A stretch of DNA of 64,000 bases from Chromatiales bacterium (GTDB taxonomy: Bacteria > Pseudomonadota > Gammaproteobacteria > Chromatiales > Chromatiaceae): assembly GCA_028280505.1 (NCBI GenBank), contig JANQLO010000079.1, positions 1 to 64,000 of the forward strand. Reading direction: 5' to 3'. The position numbers and the translations under genes were made by a program. The notes below the pieces were generated by a model. That model saw only the letters and a list, made by a program, of their open reading frames with translations. It did no database searches and had not been told where the DNA came from. Positions 1-10,071 of the stretch are shown here, piece after piece; within the stretch, counting starts at the first letter, position 1, and the number at the start of each line of letters is the position of its first letter.

Positions 1-3000
1 AAGAGACCTGTAGATAGGCCGGGTTACTCATGGCCACCAGACGGTTGGCGGCATCGTATTGGTAGCTCGTCACCTCGCCCAGGCTGTTGGTCTTGGTCAG
101 CACGTTGCCGACATCATCATAGGTCCAGGATTGCGTCTTGGTCCAGGGCTTGCCGTTAATCACACGATTGTCGGTCTTGCTGGTGAGTTCATGCCGTGCG
201 CTGTAGGTGTAGTCATAGCGGACATCGACATTGCTCGCGGCAACGAGATCGCCGAAGGCATCATAGTCCCATTGATCGTAGCTGCTGTCGTGCAGATAGT
301 CGGTGCGGACACGACGGTTGAGGTGATCGTAGGTGTGGCGCCGCTGACGGCCCGAGCGGTCTTCGGTCAACAGCACGTTGCCGGCCTCGTCATAGGCCAA
401 TACACGATCGGTTTTGTCCGGGCTCTCGATCAGCGGATCGACGGTTTCGACCAAGCGGCCGAGGTCGTCATAGATGAATTCGGTAGTCTGCCCGACCGCA
501 TCGGTGATGCTGGTGAGACTGCCGAGCAGATCGTAACTGTAGACCGTTTCGCCATTGAGGACGTCGCGCTCGAGCGTCACACGATTGAAGGCATCGTAGA
601 CATGCGTGATCGTGACACCGTCGAGGTTACGCGGATGCAGGGGATCGTACGCGGCATTGGCGTCGATCACCTGGGTGATATTACCGTTCGGATCGTAACG
701 GTTTTCGGTCACCCGGCCCTGCGCCGAGAGGGTTTTGGTTCTGCGCCCGAGTTTGTCGTACTCGTACCGCGTGACGTTGCCGTTGGCGTCGGTCAACGCG
801 ACCAAACGGCCGCCAAGATCATAGGTCATTTCGGTACGATGCCCGTTGGCGTTGACAACCGCCGATTGCCGGTTCTTGGCGTCGTATTCATAACGCGTGA
901 CATGGCCGTTGGCATCGGTTTGGGCGATGAGATTCCCACCGGCGTCATAGGTGAAGGCCGTTTGATTACCCAGGATGTCGGTGGTCGCGACACGCCGGTC
1001 CGCCGCGTCATAGGTATGGCGTGCATAGACACAGGTCTGGTAGGTCTCGCCGCCGATATCGGTCGCGGTGCAATGTTCGCGCGTCCGGGCAGTCTTGTAA
1101 TGAACCTTTTCTTCCGTCACCTGGCCGTTTTTGTCATAAACGGTTTCGCTGACGTTACCCAGCGGGTCGGTCGTTTTGATCACGCGATCCAAGGCGTCGT
1201 ATTCGTAACGCGTGGTCAGCACCAAGAGCGTCGGATCCTGCGCCGAGGTTTGACGCAATACGGTTTCCGATACCCGCCTGCCCAGGCTGTCATAGGCGAA
1301 GGTCGTCTCCAGCGTGGTATTCGACGGCATCCCCGTGATGGTCGTACCGATCACATCGATACCGTTGGCGGCATATTGATAGGCGGTTTTTCGATAGCGA
1401 CCCGGGTCTGCCGGATCGATGTATTCGATTTTTTCCTTCAGCTTGCCGAATGCGGGATCGGCAATATCTGCATGATAGGTATACGAGGCCAACCGAACGG
1501 GCGAACCGCCCAGCGGTGTAATGAGCACCTCTTGTAGCTTGCCGGCAACCGCACCGGTGGCCGCGACGGTAGTGGGATAGTAGACATTGGCGGTCCGGGT
1601 GCCGCGCTTGTCCTTGGTCTCGGCCAGTTGACCATAGATCCCGTAGGTAAAGTCGACCGTGTTGAGCAGGGGGTCGGTCTCACGGCTGACCTGCCCGGCG
1701 TTATCGGAATGCGTGAGTTCGGTACTGTCGCTAAAGTCCGCCCGGTAGGAATAGCGTGTTTCGTAGCCCAGGGCATCGGTTTTCGAAAAACGCAGACCGT
1801 CCGCATTGTTTTTGAACCGCAGGATACCGCCATCGGGCTCTTTGAGTTTGAGCAAGGCACTATTGTCGCGGTCGTAGAAGTGTTCGCGGACGAAACCACG
1901 TGGATCGGTAATCTGCGTACGCTGACGATAAAGATCGTAATCGACGGTTTCGCCCTGGCTCAACACGTTCTTCTGCGTAAAAGCCTTGTTGTTACGATAG
2001 TAGGTGAAAACGTTCTTCGCCTGTTGACCGTTGCGATCCTCCGGCAGGATCACCTCGGTGAGGAGATTACTGTTGCCGTGATAGGCATACGTCACCGTTT
2101 GGCTTAGCGGATCGTTTACCGATACCAGGCGGCTGTTGTCGTAACCGAACTGCCAGGTACGACCGGTCCAGTCGCTGACACTTTGAATCAGCGTCGAGGC
2201 GCCCGAGTACGCAAAAGCGAGGCCGGTGCGGCCGGCAATGCCCAGATTATCCGTGATCCCGCTCAGGCGATCACTGGTGTCGTAGTGCATTGTCAGGCGA
2301 TTGTCATAAGGATCTTCGATATAGCTCAAGCGTGCCGTTTGTCCGGGCACGGTATCGAGATTGCCGGGCCCCGAGAAGACGTAGCGCACGCCGTTGGTGA
2401 ACGTGAGCGTATGCAGCCCGGTGGACGGCGTGTTGACCTGCAGGGTATCGAAACCACCCGGTGGCGGCGTCATGACACCGCTTGTTTCATTACGCAGGTA
2501 ATTGTGTTCGCCGCCACGCTCATCGACATAGGCGATCGAGGCCGTGATGTCGTTGCCGTTTTCCGGCGCCTGCCCCGAACCGGTACCCGGCGCGCAATCA
2601 GGACAGGCACCGTAATCATTGGAACGCAGACTCATATTGTAAGAGTGCGTCCAGCCAAAACCCAACGGACCATTACGGCTGGAGCGTGCGGGGCCCGAAT
2701 TGTAACTACGGGTAAAGACATAATCGAGCCGGCGGCCGTTGATCGCGAAATCGGTTTCGTCATGGTACATATTGCCCGTCACGGTACTGATCGGATCGGC
2801 CGTCGACGGCGTTTTGATCAAATCGTTGTTTGCCTGCGCAACCAATAGCGCTTCGCTGAAGATTTCGTTGTTGAATGTCGGCAGGACGACACTGGTACCG
2901 GGCAAGGCATTGGCGGGATCCAAGGATTCGGTGCCATCCACCCAGCCGCCGCCGGCAACGAAAAAGTCGTTGCTGATGCTGTAACTTTGGGTAACCAAGT

Positions 3001-5515
3001 TACCTTCCACCCGGCTGAAGATCTTTTCCAGGAAAACGGTAAAGCGATAGAGCGCGCCCTCGGTTTTGTATGACGGAATAACGTATTCCCAACGACCGTT
3101 TTGGCCATCGACGATGACCTCGTCACCAAGCGCAACATCGTCACGAATGTCCTGGATACGCGAACCACTGTGCTCATAGGTTGCCAATGGAAGCGACCTG
3201 TAGACATGATCCAGACGGTTGAACCCTTTGCCCTGGTCGAAGAAATCGAACAGCGTCTGACCAATGTAAGTAGGGATGATATTCGTCAGATAATTCTGTT
3301 GCATCTGACTCAATATGGTCGACGCTTGACCCGAATAGACCGTGCCGTCACAGAAGGTGAAGGGATTGACGATCGCCGTGCCGGGAAAAGCCAATAGCTG
3401 GTTTTCGAAGTTGTCTACACAGGCCACCCAGCCATGCAGGCCGCTATTGACACTGTAGCCGTAGGTTGCCAAGGCAAGGGCCAGCGAGGAATCCACAGCA
3501 GTCACATTACGCTTGAGCACTTCCATGCTGGCGCCATCAACGGCATGGGTCCATGTCGCGGGATTGGTGCCGAATACAGAAAACGGCGCGTACGTAAAGC
3601 CGGTCGGTGCGTTGTTGAAATGAAAACCCGGAAACTGGCTCGCCATGTTATCGGTCGTACCATCGCTTTCCGGGCGCTGCAAAGAAGCCCCGTTGGCCAA
3701 TGCCATTTGAATACCACGCACGGTAGACACGGCGTCATAACCGGTAATCTGCTGCCAAACCTCATGCTCCAGTGAGGAACCCACATGGCCGACGAGCTCG
3801 AAATGATCGTTGGCGTACACGGAGGGTTGGTCGTTCCTCCAGTTGCCGTTGTACTTGACACCTTTCATGTCGATCAACAGGCCGCCCGGCATCACCGAGA
3901 ATGCCGTGTCGTCCAGATACTCGACACTTGCCGTTGAACTCACCACACCGACGAAACCTTCGATCGGCGAGATCACATGATTCAGGGCATCGAGACGACG
4001 AGACTGTGCAACGAACTGTGTGTAGTACTGCCGCATGGCAACTTCAAGCAGGCCACCGGTCAAATGATCGAGCGCATCGGGTGAATCGATTAAACGACTT
4101 TCACCCGCATCGACGGTGCCGTTGGCGTTGGCATCGACATAAGGCACATCGCCGACGTTCACGATCGGGAATTGTTCGTTCGCGGCCAGCAGTCGGTCCG
4201 CCGCACGATGTACTTGAGACCAGTTCGACGTATCGCCCCCCGTACCGATCAAGTAATAATCGCCAACTTTGAGATTGTTGTACTCGGTTTCGATAATGCT
4301 ATCGGCACCACCATCGATGCCGGGCGCACCGTCCAAATCGAAATTCATCGTGAACGGTGTGCCGACGGGGAAAAGCAGACTGCCGCTGCTGACAAAAGGC
4401 GTGGCGATCACGTTGCCGTCCAAACGTACCTCTACGCGATCGGCTTCGCCGTTCTGCACAAAGGGGCTGTAGGTCACGGTCAATCGTTTGGTCGACAGGT
4501 CCGCCAACGCATGTGGGCCACCGATACCGGTGGTAATGTTGATCGTACCGCCACCGACAAACTGCGCTTTGATATTGAAGTTTCCATTGAGCTTTTTCGC
4601 CCAATCGGGATTGTTCAAACCGTCGTGCTCGACGATGGAATCATAGGTTTCGACCGAACCGATGACCTGGAAAGGCAGCGACCCCGGCAGAACCCCATCG
4701 TCTACCGGGATGATGATTCCCGGATCGGCGACGTCTTCCAAGGTTTTACCGGGATAGTCGGTCGCCAGATAGGCCAGTATGGCTTCTTCATAGATCTCCA
4801 AGGGGTTCTTATCGCGATAGGCTGCATCATCGGAAACGATAGCGTTGTAATACCGATCGTAATCAAAGGGCACGACGTTATAGATATCGATGTTTTGGTT
4901 ATGGTACTCCCGCAGCTTGAAGCCCGGAGCCAGATCGACCCAGGTGCAGCGGCTCTGCGTCGCCGTACAATCCACCGCCGCGCGCTGCCCGCCTCGATAA
5001 TCGTCGTATGGAATCTGAACTTGCACCCAGACGTGTTCGAACTCGACGAATTGACCATTGTTCGTGGGATAAGGACTGACGCCCTGGATGCCCTGGTCAC
5101 GCATGATGGCCTTGGCCAGCGTGATGTCTTTCACACCCAGCCAATTCATCAAATCGCTTTCGCTGACCCGCACGAGTCCTTTCGCATAACGTGCGGGCAT
5201 GTTCTGTGAGCGATACATGGCAATCAATACCGAGGCGATATCGACATCGCTGCCGCGCTGACCGAGAAAGGTGTTAATCGCATTTTGGCGCGATCCATGA
5301 TACAGCGCATATTCATGCGTGTTGCGTACGTGTTCGTAGATCGCCGCCGGCGAATACAGCTCGGCCGCCTTGTCCGCGATTTGACTTCCCTCACCGGTGT
5401 AGATCACCTCACGGGTTTCCGTCAAAGGGTTTGCCCAGGCAAGGGCCTGCAACAAACTCAAGGCAATGAAGAAAGTAAGCCTTGTGTGGATTCGGTTTAA
5501 GCAGCGTACAACCAT
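1..5515 (-). CDS. Secreted YD-repeat (RHS-like) protein with N-terminal transglutaminase-like domain, 3' end outside window
   Basis: About 1838 codons are open from the ATG at 5515 to the window edge, so the C-terminus, where RHS proteins usually carry a toxin or variable tip, is not visible. The ATG has an AAGGAAG ribosome site about 10 bases upstream. Residues 1-29 look like a signal peptide. Residues 55-180 resemble a transglutaminase-like core: the block GSDVDIASVLIAMYR is followed by MPARYAKG, a His in EHVWVQVQIPY and an Asp in WVDLAPGFK. The usual nucleophilic Cys position reads Ser-Asp. A DUF6531-like start-of-shell motif (DPISTVTGNMYHDETDF) lies near residue 908. Many YD repeats follow to the edge (YDAANRLVAM, YEYDALDRVIK, RYDPNGNITQVID). 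In this family YD repeats form a hollow shell around a cargo domain. It is the last visible gene of a four-gene run on this strand. The reading frame was translated through most of its length without a stop. Confidence 0.93.
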   Translation of the reverse strand, partial: MVVRCLNRIHTRLTFFIALSLLQALAWANPLTETREVIYTGEGSQIADKAAELYSPAAIYEHVRNTHEYALYHGSRQNAINTFLGQRGSDVDIASVLIAMYRSQNMPARYAKGLVRVSESDLMNWLGVKDITLAKAIMRDQGIQGVSPYPTNNGQFVEFEHVWVQVQIPYDDYRGGQRAAVDCTATQSRCTWVDLAPGFKLREYHNQNIDIYNVVPFDYDRYYNAIVSDDAAYRDKNPLEIYEEAILAYLATDYPGKTLEDVADPGIIIPVDDGVLPGSLPFQVIGSVETYDSIVEHDGLNNPDWAKKLNGNFNIKAQFVGGGTINITTGIGGPHALADLSTKRLTVTYSPFVQNGEADRVEVRLDGNVIATPFVSSGSLLFPVGTPFTMNFDLDGAPGIDGGADSIIETEYNNLKVGDYYLIGTGGDTSNWSQVHRAADRLLAANEQFPIVNVGDVPYVDANANGTVDAGESRLIDSPDALDHLTGGLLEVAMRQYYTQFVAQSRRLDALNHVISPIEGFVGVVSSTASVEYLDDTAFSVMPGGLLIDMKGVKYNGNWRNDQPSVYANDHFELVGHVGSSLEHEVWQQITGYDAVSTVRGIQMALANGASLQRPESDGTTDNMASQFPGFHFNNAPTGFTYAPFSVFGTNPATWTHAVDGASMEVLKRNVTAVDSSLALALATYGYSVNSGLHGWVACVDNFENQLLAFPGTAIVNPFTFCDGTVYSGQASTILSQMQQNYLTNIIPTYIGQTLFDFFDQGKGFNRLDHVYRSLPLATYEHSGSRIQDIRDDVALGDEVIVDGQNGRWEYVIPSYKTEGALYRFTVFLEKIFSRVEGNLVTQSYSISNDFFVAGGGWVDGTESLDPANALPGTSVVLPTFNNEIFSEALLVAQANNDLIKTPSTADPISTVTGNMYHDETDFAINGRRLDYVFTRSYNSGPARSSRNGPLGFGWTHSYNMSLRSNDYGACPDCAPGTGSGQAPENGNDITASIAYVDERGGEHNYLRNETSGVMTPPPGGFDTLQVNTPSTGLHTLTFTNGVRYVFSGPGNLDTVPGQTARLSYIEDPYDNRLTMHYDTSDRLSGITDNLGIAGRTGLAFAYSGASTLIQSVSDWTGRTWQFGYDNSRLVSVNDPLSQTVTYAYHGNSNLLTEVILPEDRNGQQAKNVFTYYRNNKAFTQKNVLSQGETVDYDLYRQRTQITDPRGFVREHFYDRDNSALLKLKEPDGGILRFKNNADGLRFSKTDALGYETRYSYRADFSDSTELTHSDNAGQVSRETDPLLNTVDFTYGIYGQLAETKDKRGTRTANVYYPTTVAATGAVAGKLQEVLITPLGGSPVRLASYTYHADIADPAFGKLKEKIEYIDPADPGRYRKTAYQYAANGIDVIGTTITGMPSNTTLETTFAYDSLGRRVSETVLRQTSAQDPTLLVLTTRYEYDALDRVIKTTDPLGNVSETVYDKNGQVTEEKVHYKTARTREHCTATDIGGETYQTCVYARHTYDAADRRVATTDILGNQTAFTYDAGGNLIAQTDANGHVTRYEYDAKNRQSAVVNANGHRTEMTYDLGGRLVALTDANGNVTRYEYDKLGRRTKTLSAQGRVTENRYDPNGNITQVIDANAAYDPLHPRNLDGVTITHVYDAFNRVTLERDVLNGETVYSYDLLGSLTSITDAVGQTTEFIYDDLGRLVETVDPLIESPDKTDRVLAYDEAGNVLLTEDRSGRQRRHTYDHLNRRVRTDYLHDSSYDQWDYDAFGDLVAASNVDVRYDYTYSARHELTSKTDNRVINGKPWTKTQSWTYDDVGNVLTKTNSLGEVTSYQYDAANRLVAMSNPAYLQVS

Positions 5516-5716
5516 GGCTGGGCTTCCTTTTGATGGCGTCCGATATTGAGCGTCTAGCCGCCGACTTCGGCGAATACAACTTTGATTAAGATCGAGCGAT
5601 TGCTTAGCCGATCACTGTCATTCAGCGAAAAAAACTTATATTCAAAAACCTGGCGCGAAGGTGGCGACGGCACACCTAAGGAGTGCCTATTCGATGACTG
5701 CGGCGCATTGTTTACA

Positions 5717-6448
5717 TCAGCGATGCCGCGTGCGCGTTATATAGGTCGGCGTGTCTTTCTGCCGTGTTTCACCCATGTTTACCGCTTGCTTTCGAAAACG
5801 CAGTTTTTGCGCCAAGGTCGTCAAACGGCGGTGCCGCTCATCGGCGGGCGCGGCCAACGCCGCGTCAACCTCGTTTTCCAGAGCCACCAATCGATCCAGC
5901 GCACGTTCGGAAACATCGGTTAGTGCGGGATGGGCACGCCTGACATCTTCAGCTATCGATGCCGGGCCGCGAGCACGCTGTAATGTTTTCGGGCTCACGG
6001 TTTGCGCTTTCGCTTTGAAAGCACCGCGTTGATTACGCAAGGTCGCGAGATCGTTTTTAAGCTGGCGGATCTGCAAGCGTCGAGCGTGATGCCACGCCGA
6101 TCTATCCGATATCGCCATGCCGTTGGCGCCGCGCATACGCGAACGCTGCACCAAGCCATCCTCGGCCAGGGTGAGTTCCGAGACAGGCAAGGGTTTCGTC
6201 AGTGATTCAACACCTTTTCTAACCTGATCGATCTGCTGTCGAATCTGCATCGCACTCTCATCGGGTCGATGACTACGCTTGGCCTGCAATAGAACGTTTC
6301 CGACCTCACGCACCTTGACACTTTTCTGCGGATCGAGCGTTTCTCGCGCATCCGGAACGTTCCCCCCGATCGCCGTACCGGCAAACAGGCAAGCAAACAG
6401 ACAAATCGCTGACGAATAACGGAACGGAGAGAAATCACCATGACTCAT
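5717..6448 (-). CDS. Exported Arg/Ala-rich coiled-coil protein of unknown function
   Basis: 243 residues. The start has GAAGGAA about 10 bases upstream. Residues 1-29 contain a hydrophobic stretch (SSAICLFACLFAGTAIGG) consistent with a signal peptide. The remainder is rich in Arg, Gln, Ala and Leu with long helical stretches, for example RRLQIRQLKNDLATLRNQRG near residue 125 and the C-terminal third, so an extended coiled coil is likely. I recognise no family. It lies 54 bases downstream of the small exported protein gene and about 200 bases upstream of the giant YD-repeat gene, all on the same strand. A role as an accessory or assembly partner of these secreted proteins is inference from position only. 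Confidence 0.75.
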   Translation of the reverse strand: MSHGDFSPFRYSSAICLFACLFAGTAIGGNVPDARETLDPQKSVKVREVGNVLLQAKRSHRPDESAMQIRQQIDQVRKGVESLTKPLPVSELTLAEDGLVQRSRMRGANGMAISDRSAWHHARRLQIRQLKNDLATLRNQRGAFKAKAQTVSPKTLQRARGPASIAEDVRRAHPALTDVSERALDRLVALENEVDAALAAPADERHRRLTTLAQKLRFRKQAVNMGETRQKDTPTYITRTRHR

Positions 6449-6502
6449 AACAGAATTCCTTCATTCACTAAATCAAGCGGCCACTATCAAACGAACAACG
6501 CC

Positions 6503-6913
6503 CTAATGACTTTCGCGACAGAACCGTTTTTGATGAGCACTTCCCTTCCCATCTACTACCGACGCATGATCGAGATAGGGATGTTCACCGCACTGCAGTT
6601 CGATTTTCGAACGCAATCTTGGGTTGAGCTCGAGGCGAGCTCTTTGCGCGGCACGCTTTGTTTGCATCGCCTGGCGACGCTCCTCCAGCGTGCCGCTTGT
6701 CCGACCGGTAACGCCACCGGCTGTCAAGAGACCTTTTTTGTACATATGGCACTGGCGCCACACGCCCCGGTCGGTAAACTCGCGGCATTCCACACCGTCA
6801 AATCCCTTCGTCGATGAGGCGGAATACGTCAAGCTGTCATCGTTGTCGGCGGATACCGACGTGACACAGCAGGCCGCGATAAAAATGAAACGCTTTCCGG
6901 ATCGTTTTTTCAT
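6503..6913 (-). CDS. Small exported protein, possible lipoprotein, unknown function
   Basis: 136 residues from the ATG at 6913, which has GAGGTG about 7 bases upstream. The frame is open further upstream to 7021, but that start would lie inside the end of the preceding gene. The N-terminus MKKRSGKRFIFIAACCV is a short basic export signal. IAAC fits a lipobox, while SVSA just after could be a signal peptidase I site, so lipidation is uncertain. The mature part has a few Cys (VECREF, WRQCHMY, LQCGEH, RFCRESH) that could form disulfides, and a central Arg/Gln-rich helix. No family is recognised. It starts 35 bases after the stop of the mosaic UnbV protein gene and probably shares its transcript. 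Confidence 0.72.
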   Translation of the reverse strand: MKKRSGKRFIFIAACCVTSVSADNDDSLTYSASSTKGFDGVECREFTDRGVWRQCHMYKKGLLTAGGVTGRTSGTLEERRQAMQTKRAAQRARLELNPRLRSKIELQCGEHPYLDHASVVDGKGSAHQKRFCRESH

Positions 6914-6948
6914 CGATTTCACCTCGACTATTCCAAAAGGCCATCGCA

Positions 6949-9900
6949 TTACTGATTTACCGTAATACGCTGATTCAGAGTTACGTTGAAAATAAACGTC
7001 GGGGGATCGTCGCTCGGCCAATCCACGAGAAGCGTGCTACACGTGTAACCCTGAGGAACTCCGAAGTGCAGCACCTTGTTGCTACCCCATGCGGCCGTTA
7101 GCTCACGTACCATACGGCGCTGCGTATTGCTATCGTCACAATAGAGAACCGCCTTTGCGCCGATGGCATCACGATTTGTCGCATAACCACCGCCTCCCGT
7201 GCCTCGTCCAACCAACTCGACTTCCACGAAATTGCGGCCGCTGTAGTCATCGGCGAATTCGTTCAAGTGCAAGTAGCCGGTTGAGTCGTACAATCCAAAG
7301 GGCAGAATCAAATCCAGAAAACCATTACCCGTCCAATCCAATCCATACGGACGCTTGTTGCCTGCCGTCCACATTTCCGATTCGCCAGACACACTCGCAT
7401 GCCGGTTGAATAACGTTCCTTCGTGAGACAAATACAATTCGGCGCTCTGATTCATGCTCAGCAAGATGTCTTGATACCCGTCGTTATCGACATCGACCAA
7501 CCCACCACCATAAGAAACCTCGGTGTCATGACCTGATCGGTGGATAATCGGGCCGACATCGACCATGAGCTGGCCTTGCTCAATCCTGAGGTTGTTGAAT
7601 ATGCGGATGCGGCCGCCTTCGTAATCCGCTATCAACTGGCCATGGGCATCACGCGCGAAGCGGGCCGTGGTCAATGCCGTTTCGAATTGCACCATCTCCG
7701 GTCGCTGGAAACCGTCCACACTTTCGTCGAGATGGGCAAAGGACACCTGCTCAACGATATAGTCCTCTTGGGTAAAGTCCGGTAACAGACCGGGTTGGCT
7801 TGTATAAGCAGTAAAATCGCCGTTGCCCGTGCTGACGAGTGCGTACAACGTAACCGGGGCTGGGGGCGCGATGAATTCGTATCCCTGTACGACGATATCG
7901 ACTCTGCCATCGCCGTCGATGTCCGTCGCACCGGCGGTCTTGGGGATCCAGCGTAACGTCGCGGGCCCAACCACGACCTCGCTCTCTATGTACTCGCCAA
8001 GTGCGGGATCGTAGATAGCCTTGATAATCTTTTCGCCATACACGAACACCATATCCAGGTATCCGTCACTGTTAATATCGAAGACCAAAGGATGATCAGC
8101 ATGAAGCCCGTAACCAGACTGAGGGAAAACGTCTAGCCCCAAGTCGCCATTGGCAGGGAAAAACGTCAATGTGCCATCGACTGACGGCAGGTCGGCACGG
8201 AAAATACCCGCAACCCCCATACCAAAAAACAGCAGATCGCGATCCCCATCGTTCTCCAGGTCGAAGGCAGTCATACCGCCGACATCCCCGAAGCCCCAAA
8301 ATGTTTGACGCTGGACGTAGGTACCGGACACATTTTCATAGATCACCAACGGACCGCTGTATGGACCGATGTAGGAGCCGCCGCAATCGCCGGAACAGGT
8401 CAGGGATTCGACTTGTTCATCCCTGCCGTGAACGTACACCGCGACATCGAGATCTCCATCGCCGTCAAAGTCTTCGAACAAGGGGTGCCAACCGTCTGCT
8501 AGATCTGTATAGGGCGAAGCGTATTGATCCAACAATGCCTTAATGCCAAGGGGATCATTCGCAAGATCAGCTGTTGCCCATTGACCATAGGGCTGCGCCA
8601 CAAAGGTCGGTTTTGAAGTCGCGAGAAAAGGATTGGTATGCATCCATGTCTCTATAAAATCCACCGCGCCGTCACCATCATCGTCGAAATACGACACGTC
8701 ATCGTAGTAAGGCCAGACATCCCAATGTGACAACTCGATCTCTAACAATCCACTTAACAACGGATTACTCAACAGATCACGCAAACGATTTTTCCTATTG
8801 GTGATCACGCCCATATCTTTGAGGCTTAGATACTCGAGCTGGGTCAATGAAAGTAGCGGACTGAGGTCCAGTATGCTCCCCGTTACAAGAACACCCTGAT
8901 GTCCAGTGAGATTTAGGCGCTTCAGTGAGGTCAGCGTCCTAAGCGGCTCGAGGCTACTGAAGCTATTGCGCGTAAGATTCAGATCTTCGAGATTGGTCAG
9001 CTCACCCAAACCACTGAGATCCCGTATAAATTGCTCTGTCAAATCCAGGCTCTTTATCGTCAGCAGTTCGCGCCGGGTCAATGCATCCTGGGCATTGTTA
9101 CCCAACGCCAACGCCACCTCGCGGTGCAGATAGGCATCCGGAAAAATACGCCTCGCCAGTTGCGCCACCGTCGTCCGCCCGGCTTGCGTCGACAACGCCT
9201 CCACCGCTTCTGCCGTCGTCAGAACATCCTGCGACCAGCTGCCGCCTGCCGCCTGGCCGGTCTCGAGACCGGACACCAGCGTGTCTCGCGCTGCGGCCTG
9301 TTGTCCCACCAAGGCCAATGCGCGTAGCGCAATCGACCGCTCATAATCGGTCGGCATACCCGACACCTGCGCCGCGAGATACACCGTGGCATCGGTGATC
9401 GCCTGGGCGACACCCGCCACACCGCCGTAGTGCGACAACGCCGTAACAGCCAAACCCGTCGCACCGGCGCTCGCATTACCGTCTGACGTATAGGCCCAGC
9501 TACCATCGGGTGCCTGACTCGACAGCAAAAACTCGACACCCTTGATAACGTCCGGATCGGCCGTGCTACCGGCAATCGCCAAGGCATCCAGTGCCAGCAT
9601 CGTATCCAGCGGCGCGCTCTCGTATACACCGCTCAAACCCCAGCCCACGCGTACCGCGCCATCACTGTCTTGTTCACCGAACAACTGCGCGACATAACTG
9701 CCGACGGAGGTGTTCCGGCCGGCCAGGGCCGACACCTTGCGGGCCGTGAAATCGACGTTTACCTGGTGGTGATTTTCGAGCCAGGCGACCCCTTTGAGGT
9801 AGGCTGCCTGTTGTGTACCGGCACTTCTGAGTGCCTGGACGGCCTTGGCCGTGTAGACCGGTTTGAGACTGTCGGAGACGCCCCAGCTACCGTTGGCGTT

Positions 9901-10071
9901 TTGTTGTGATACCAGCCAGGCTGCGCCGCTGTCGATCGCGGCGTCGGTCGTGGATGCCACGGCGGGAAACGATACCAGGAAGAACAAGAGCAGCACACAG
10001 ACAGTGTGTGACCAGCGAGGCGTGAATCGAGAGCCTGTGTCGGCGCAGAACGGGGACGCTCGGTGTCGCAT
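6949..10071 (-). CDS. Large exported mosaic protein: helical (prenyltransferase/terpene-cyclase-like) repeats, LRR, FG-GAP/VCBS repeats, ASPIC/UnbV C-terminus
   Basis: 1040 residues from the ATG at 10071, chosen because GGAGG lies 5 bases upstream; an in-frame start at 10179 lacks this. A signal peptide ends near residue 40 (FPAVAS). Residues about 45-310 hold repeats like AAWLVSQQNANGSWG and VEFLLSSQAPDGSWAY, typical of alpha/alpha-toroid prenyltransferase or terpene-cyclase-like folds. Residues about 335-430 are leucine-rich repeats (LTNLEDLNLTRNSF, LTSLKRLNLTG). An acidic calcium-site-like motif DDDGDGAVDF lies near 460. Residues about 525-935 carry FG-GAP/VCBS motifs (DFDGDGDLDVAVY, DINSDGYLDMVF, DIDGDGRVDIVV, DVDNDGYQDILL). 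Residues about 960-1037 match ASPIC/UnbV (NRDAIGAKAVLY, HFGVPQG, LLVDWPS). The protein is surely extracytoplasmic. Adhesion or carbohydrate recognition is a guess from the domain types. First gene of the run towards the YD-repeat gene. Confidence 0.9.
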   Translation of the reverse strand: MRHRASPFCADTGSRFTPRWSHTVCVLLLFFLVSFPAVASTTDAAIDSGAAWLVSQQNANGSWGVSDSLKPVYTAKAVQALRSAGTQQAAYLKGVAWLENHHQVNVDFTARKVSALAGRNTSVGSYVAQLFGEQDSDGAVRVGWGLSGVYESAPLDTMLALDALAIAGSTADPDVIKGVEFLLSSQAPDGSWAYTSDGNASAGATGLAVTALSHYGGVAGVAQAITDATVYLAAQVSGMPTDYERSIALRALALVGQQAAARDTLVSGLETGQAAGGSWSQDVLTTAEAVEALSTQAGRTTVAQLARRIFPDAYLHREVALALGNNAQDALTRRELLTIKSLDLTEQFIRDLSGLGELTNLEDLNLTRNSFSSLEPLRTLTSLKRLNLTGHQGVLVTGSILDLSPLLSLTQLEYLSLKDMGVITNRKNRLRDLLSNPLLSGLLEIELSHWDVWPYYDDVSYFDDDGDGAVDFIETWMHTNPFLATSKPTFVAQPYGQWATADLANDPLGIKALLDQYASPYTDLADGWHPLFEDFDGDGDLDVAVYVHGRDEQVESLTCSGDCGGSYIGPYSGPLVIYENVSGTYVQRQTFWGFGDVGGMTAFDLENDGDRDLLFFGMGVAGIFRADLPSVDGTLTFFPANGDLGLDVFPQSGYGLHADHPLVFDINSDGYLDMVFVYGEKIIKAIYDPALGEYIESEVVVGPATLRWIPKTAGATDIDGDGRVDIVVQGYEFIAPPAPVTLYALVSTGNGDFTAYTSQPGLLPDFTQEDYIVEQVSFAHLDESVDGFQRPEMVQFETALTTARFARDAHGQLIADYEGGRIRIFNNLRIEQGQLMVDVGPIIHRSGHDTEVSYGGGLVDVDNDGYQDILLSMNQSAELYLSHEGTLFNRHASVSGESEMWTAGNKRPYGLDWTGNGFLDLILPFGLYDSTGYLHLNEFADDYSGRNFVEVELVGRGTGGGGYATNRDAIGAKAVLYCDDSNTQRRMVRELTAAWGSNKVLHFGVPQGYTCSTLLVDWPSDDPPTFIFNVTLNQRITVNQ

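Noticed and set aside
59..1537. A long plus-strand open frame (492 codons) opposite the YD-repeat gene
   Set aside because: It is antisense to clear YD repeats; its translation has no domain and is explained by the repetitive codon pattern of the real gene.
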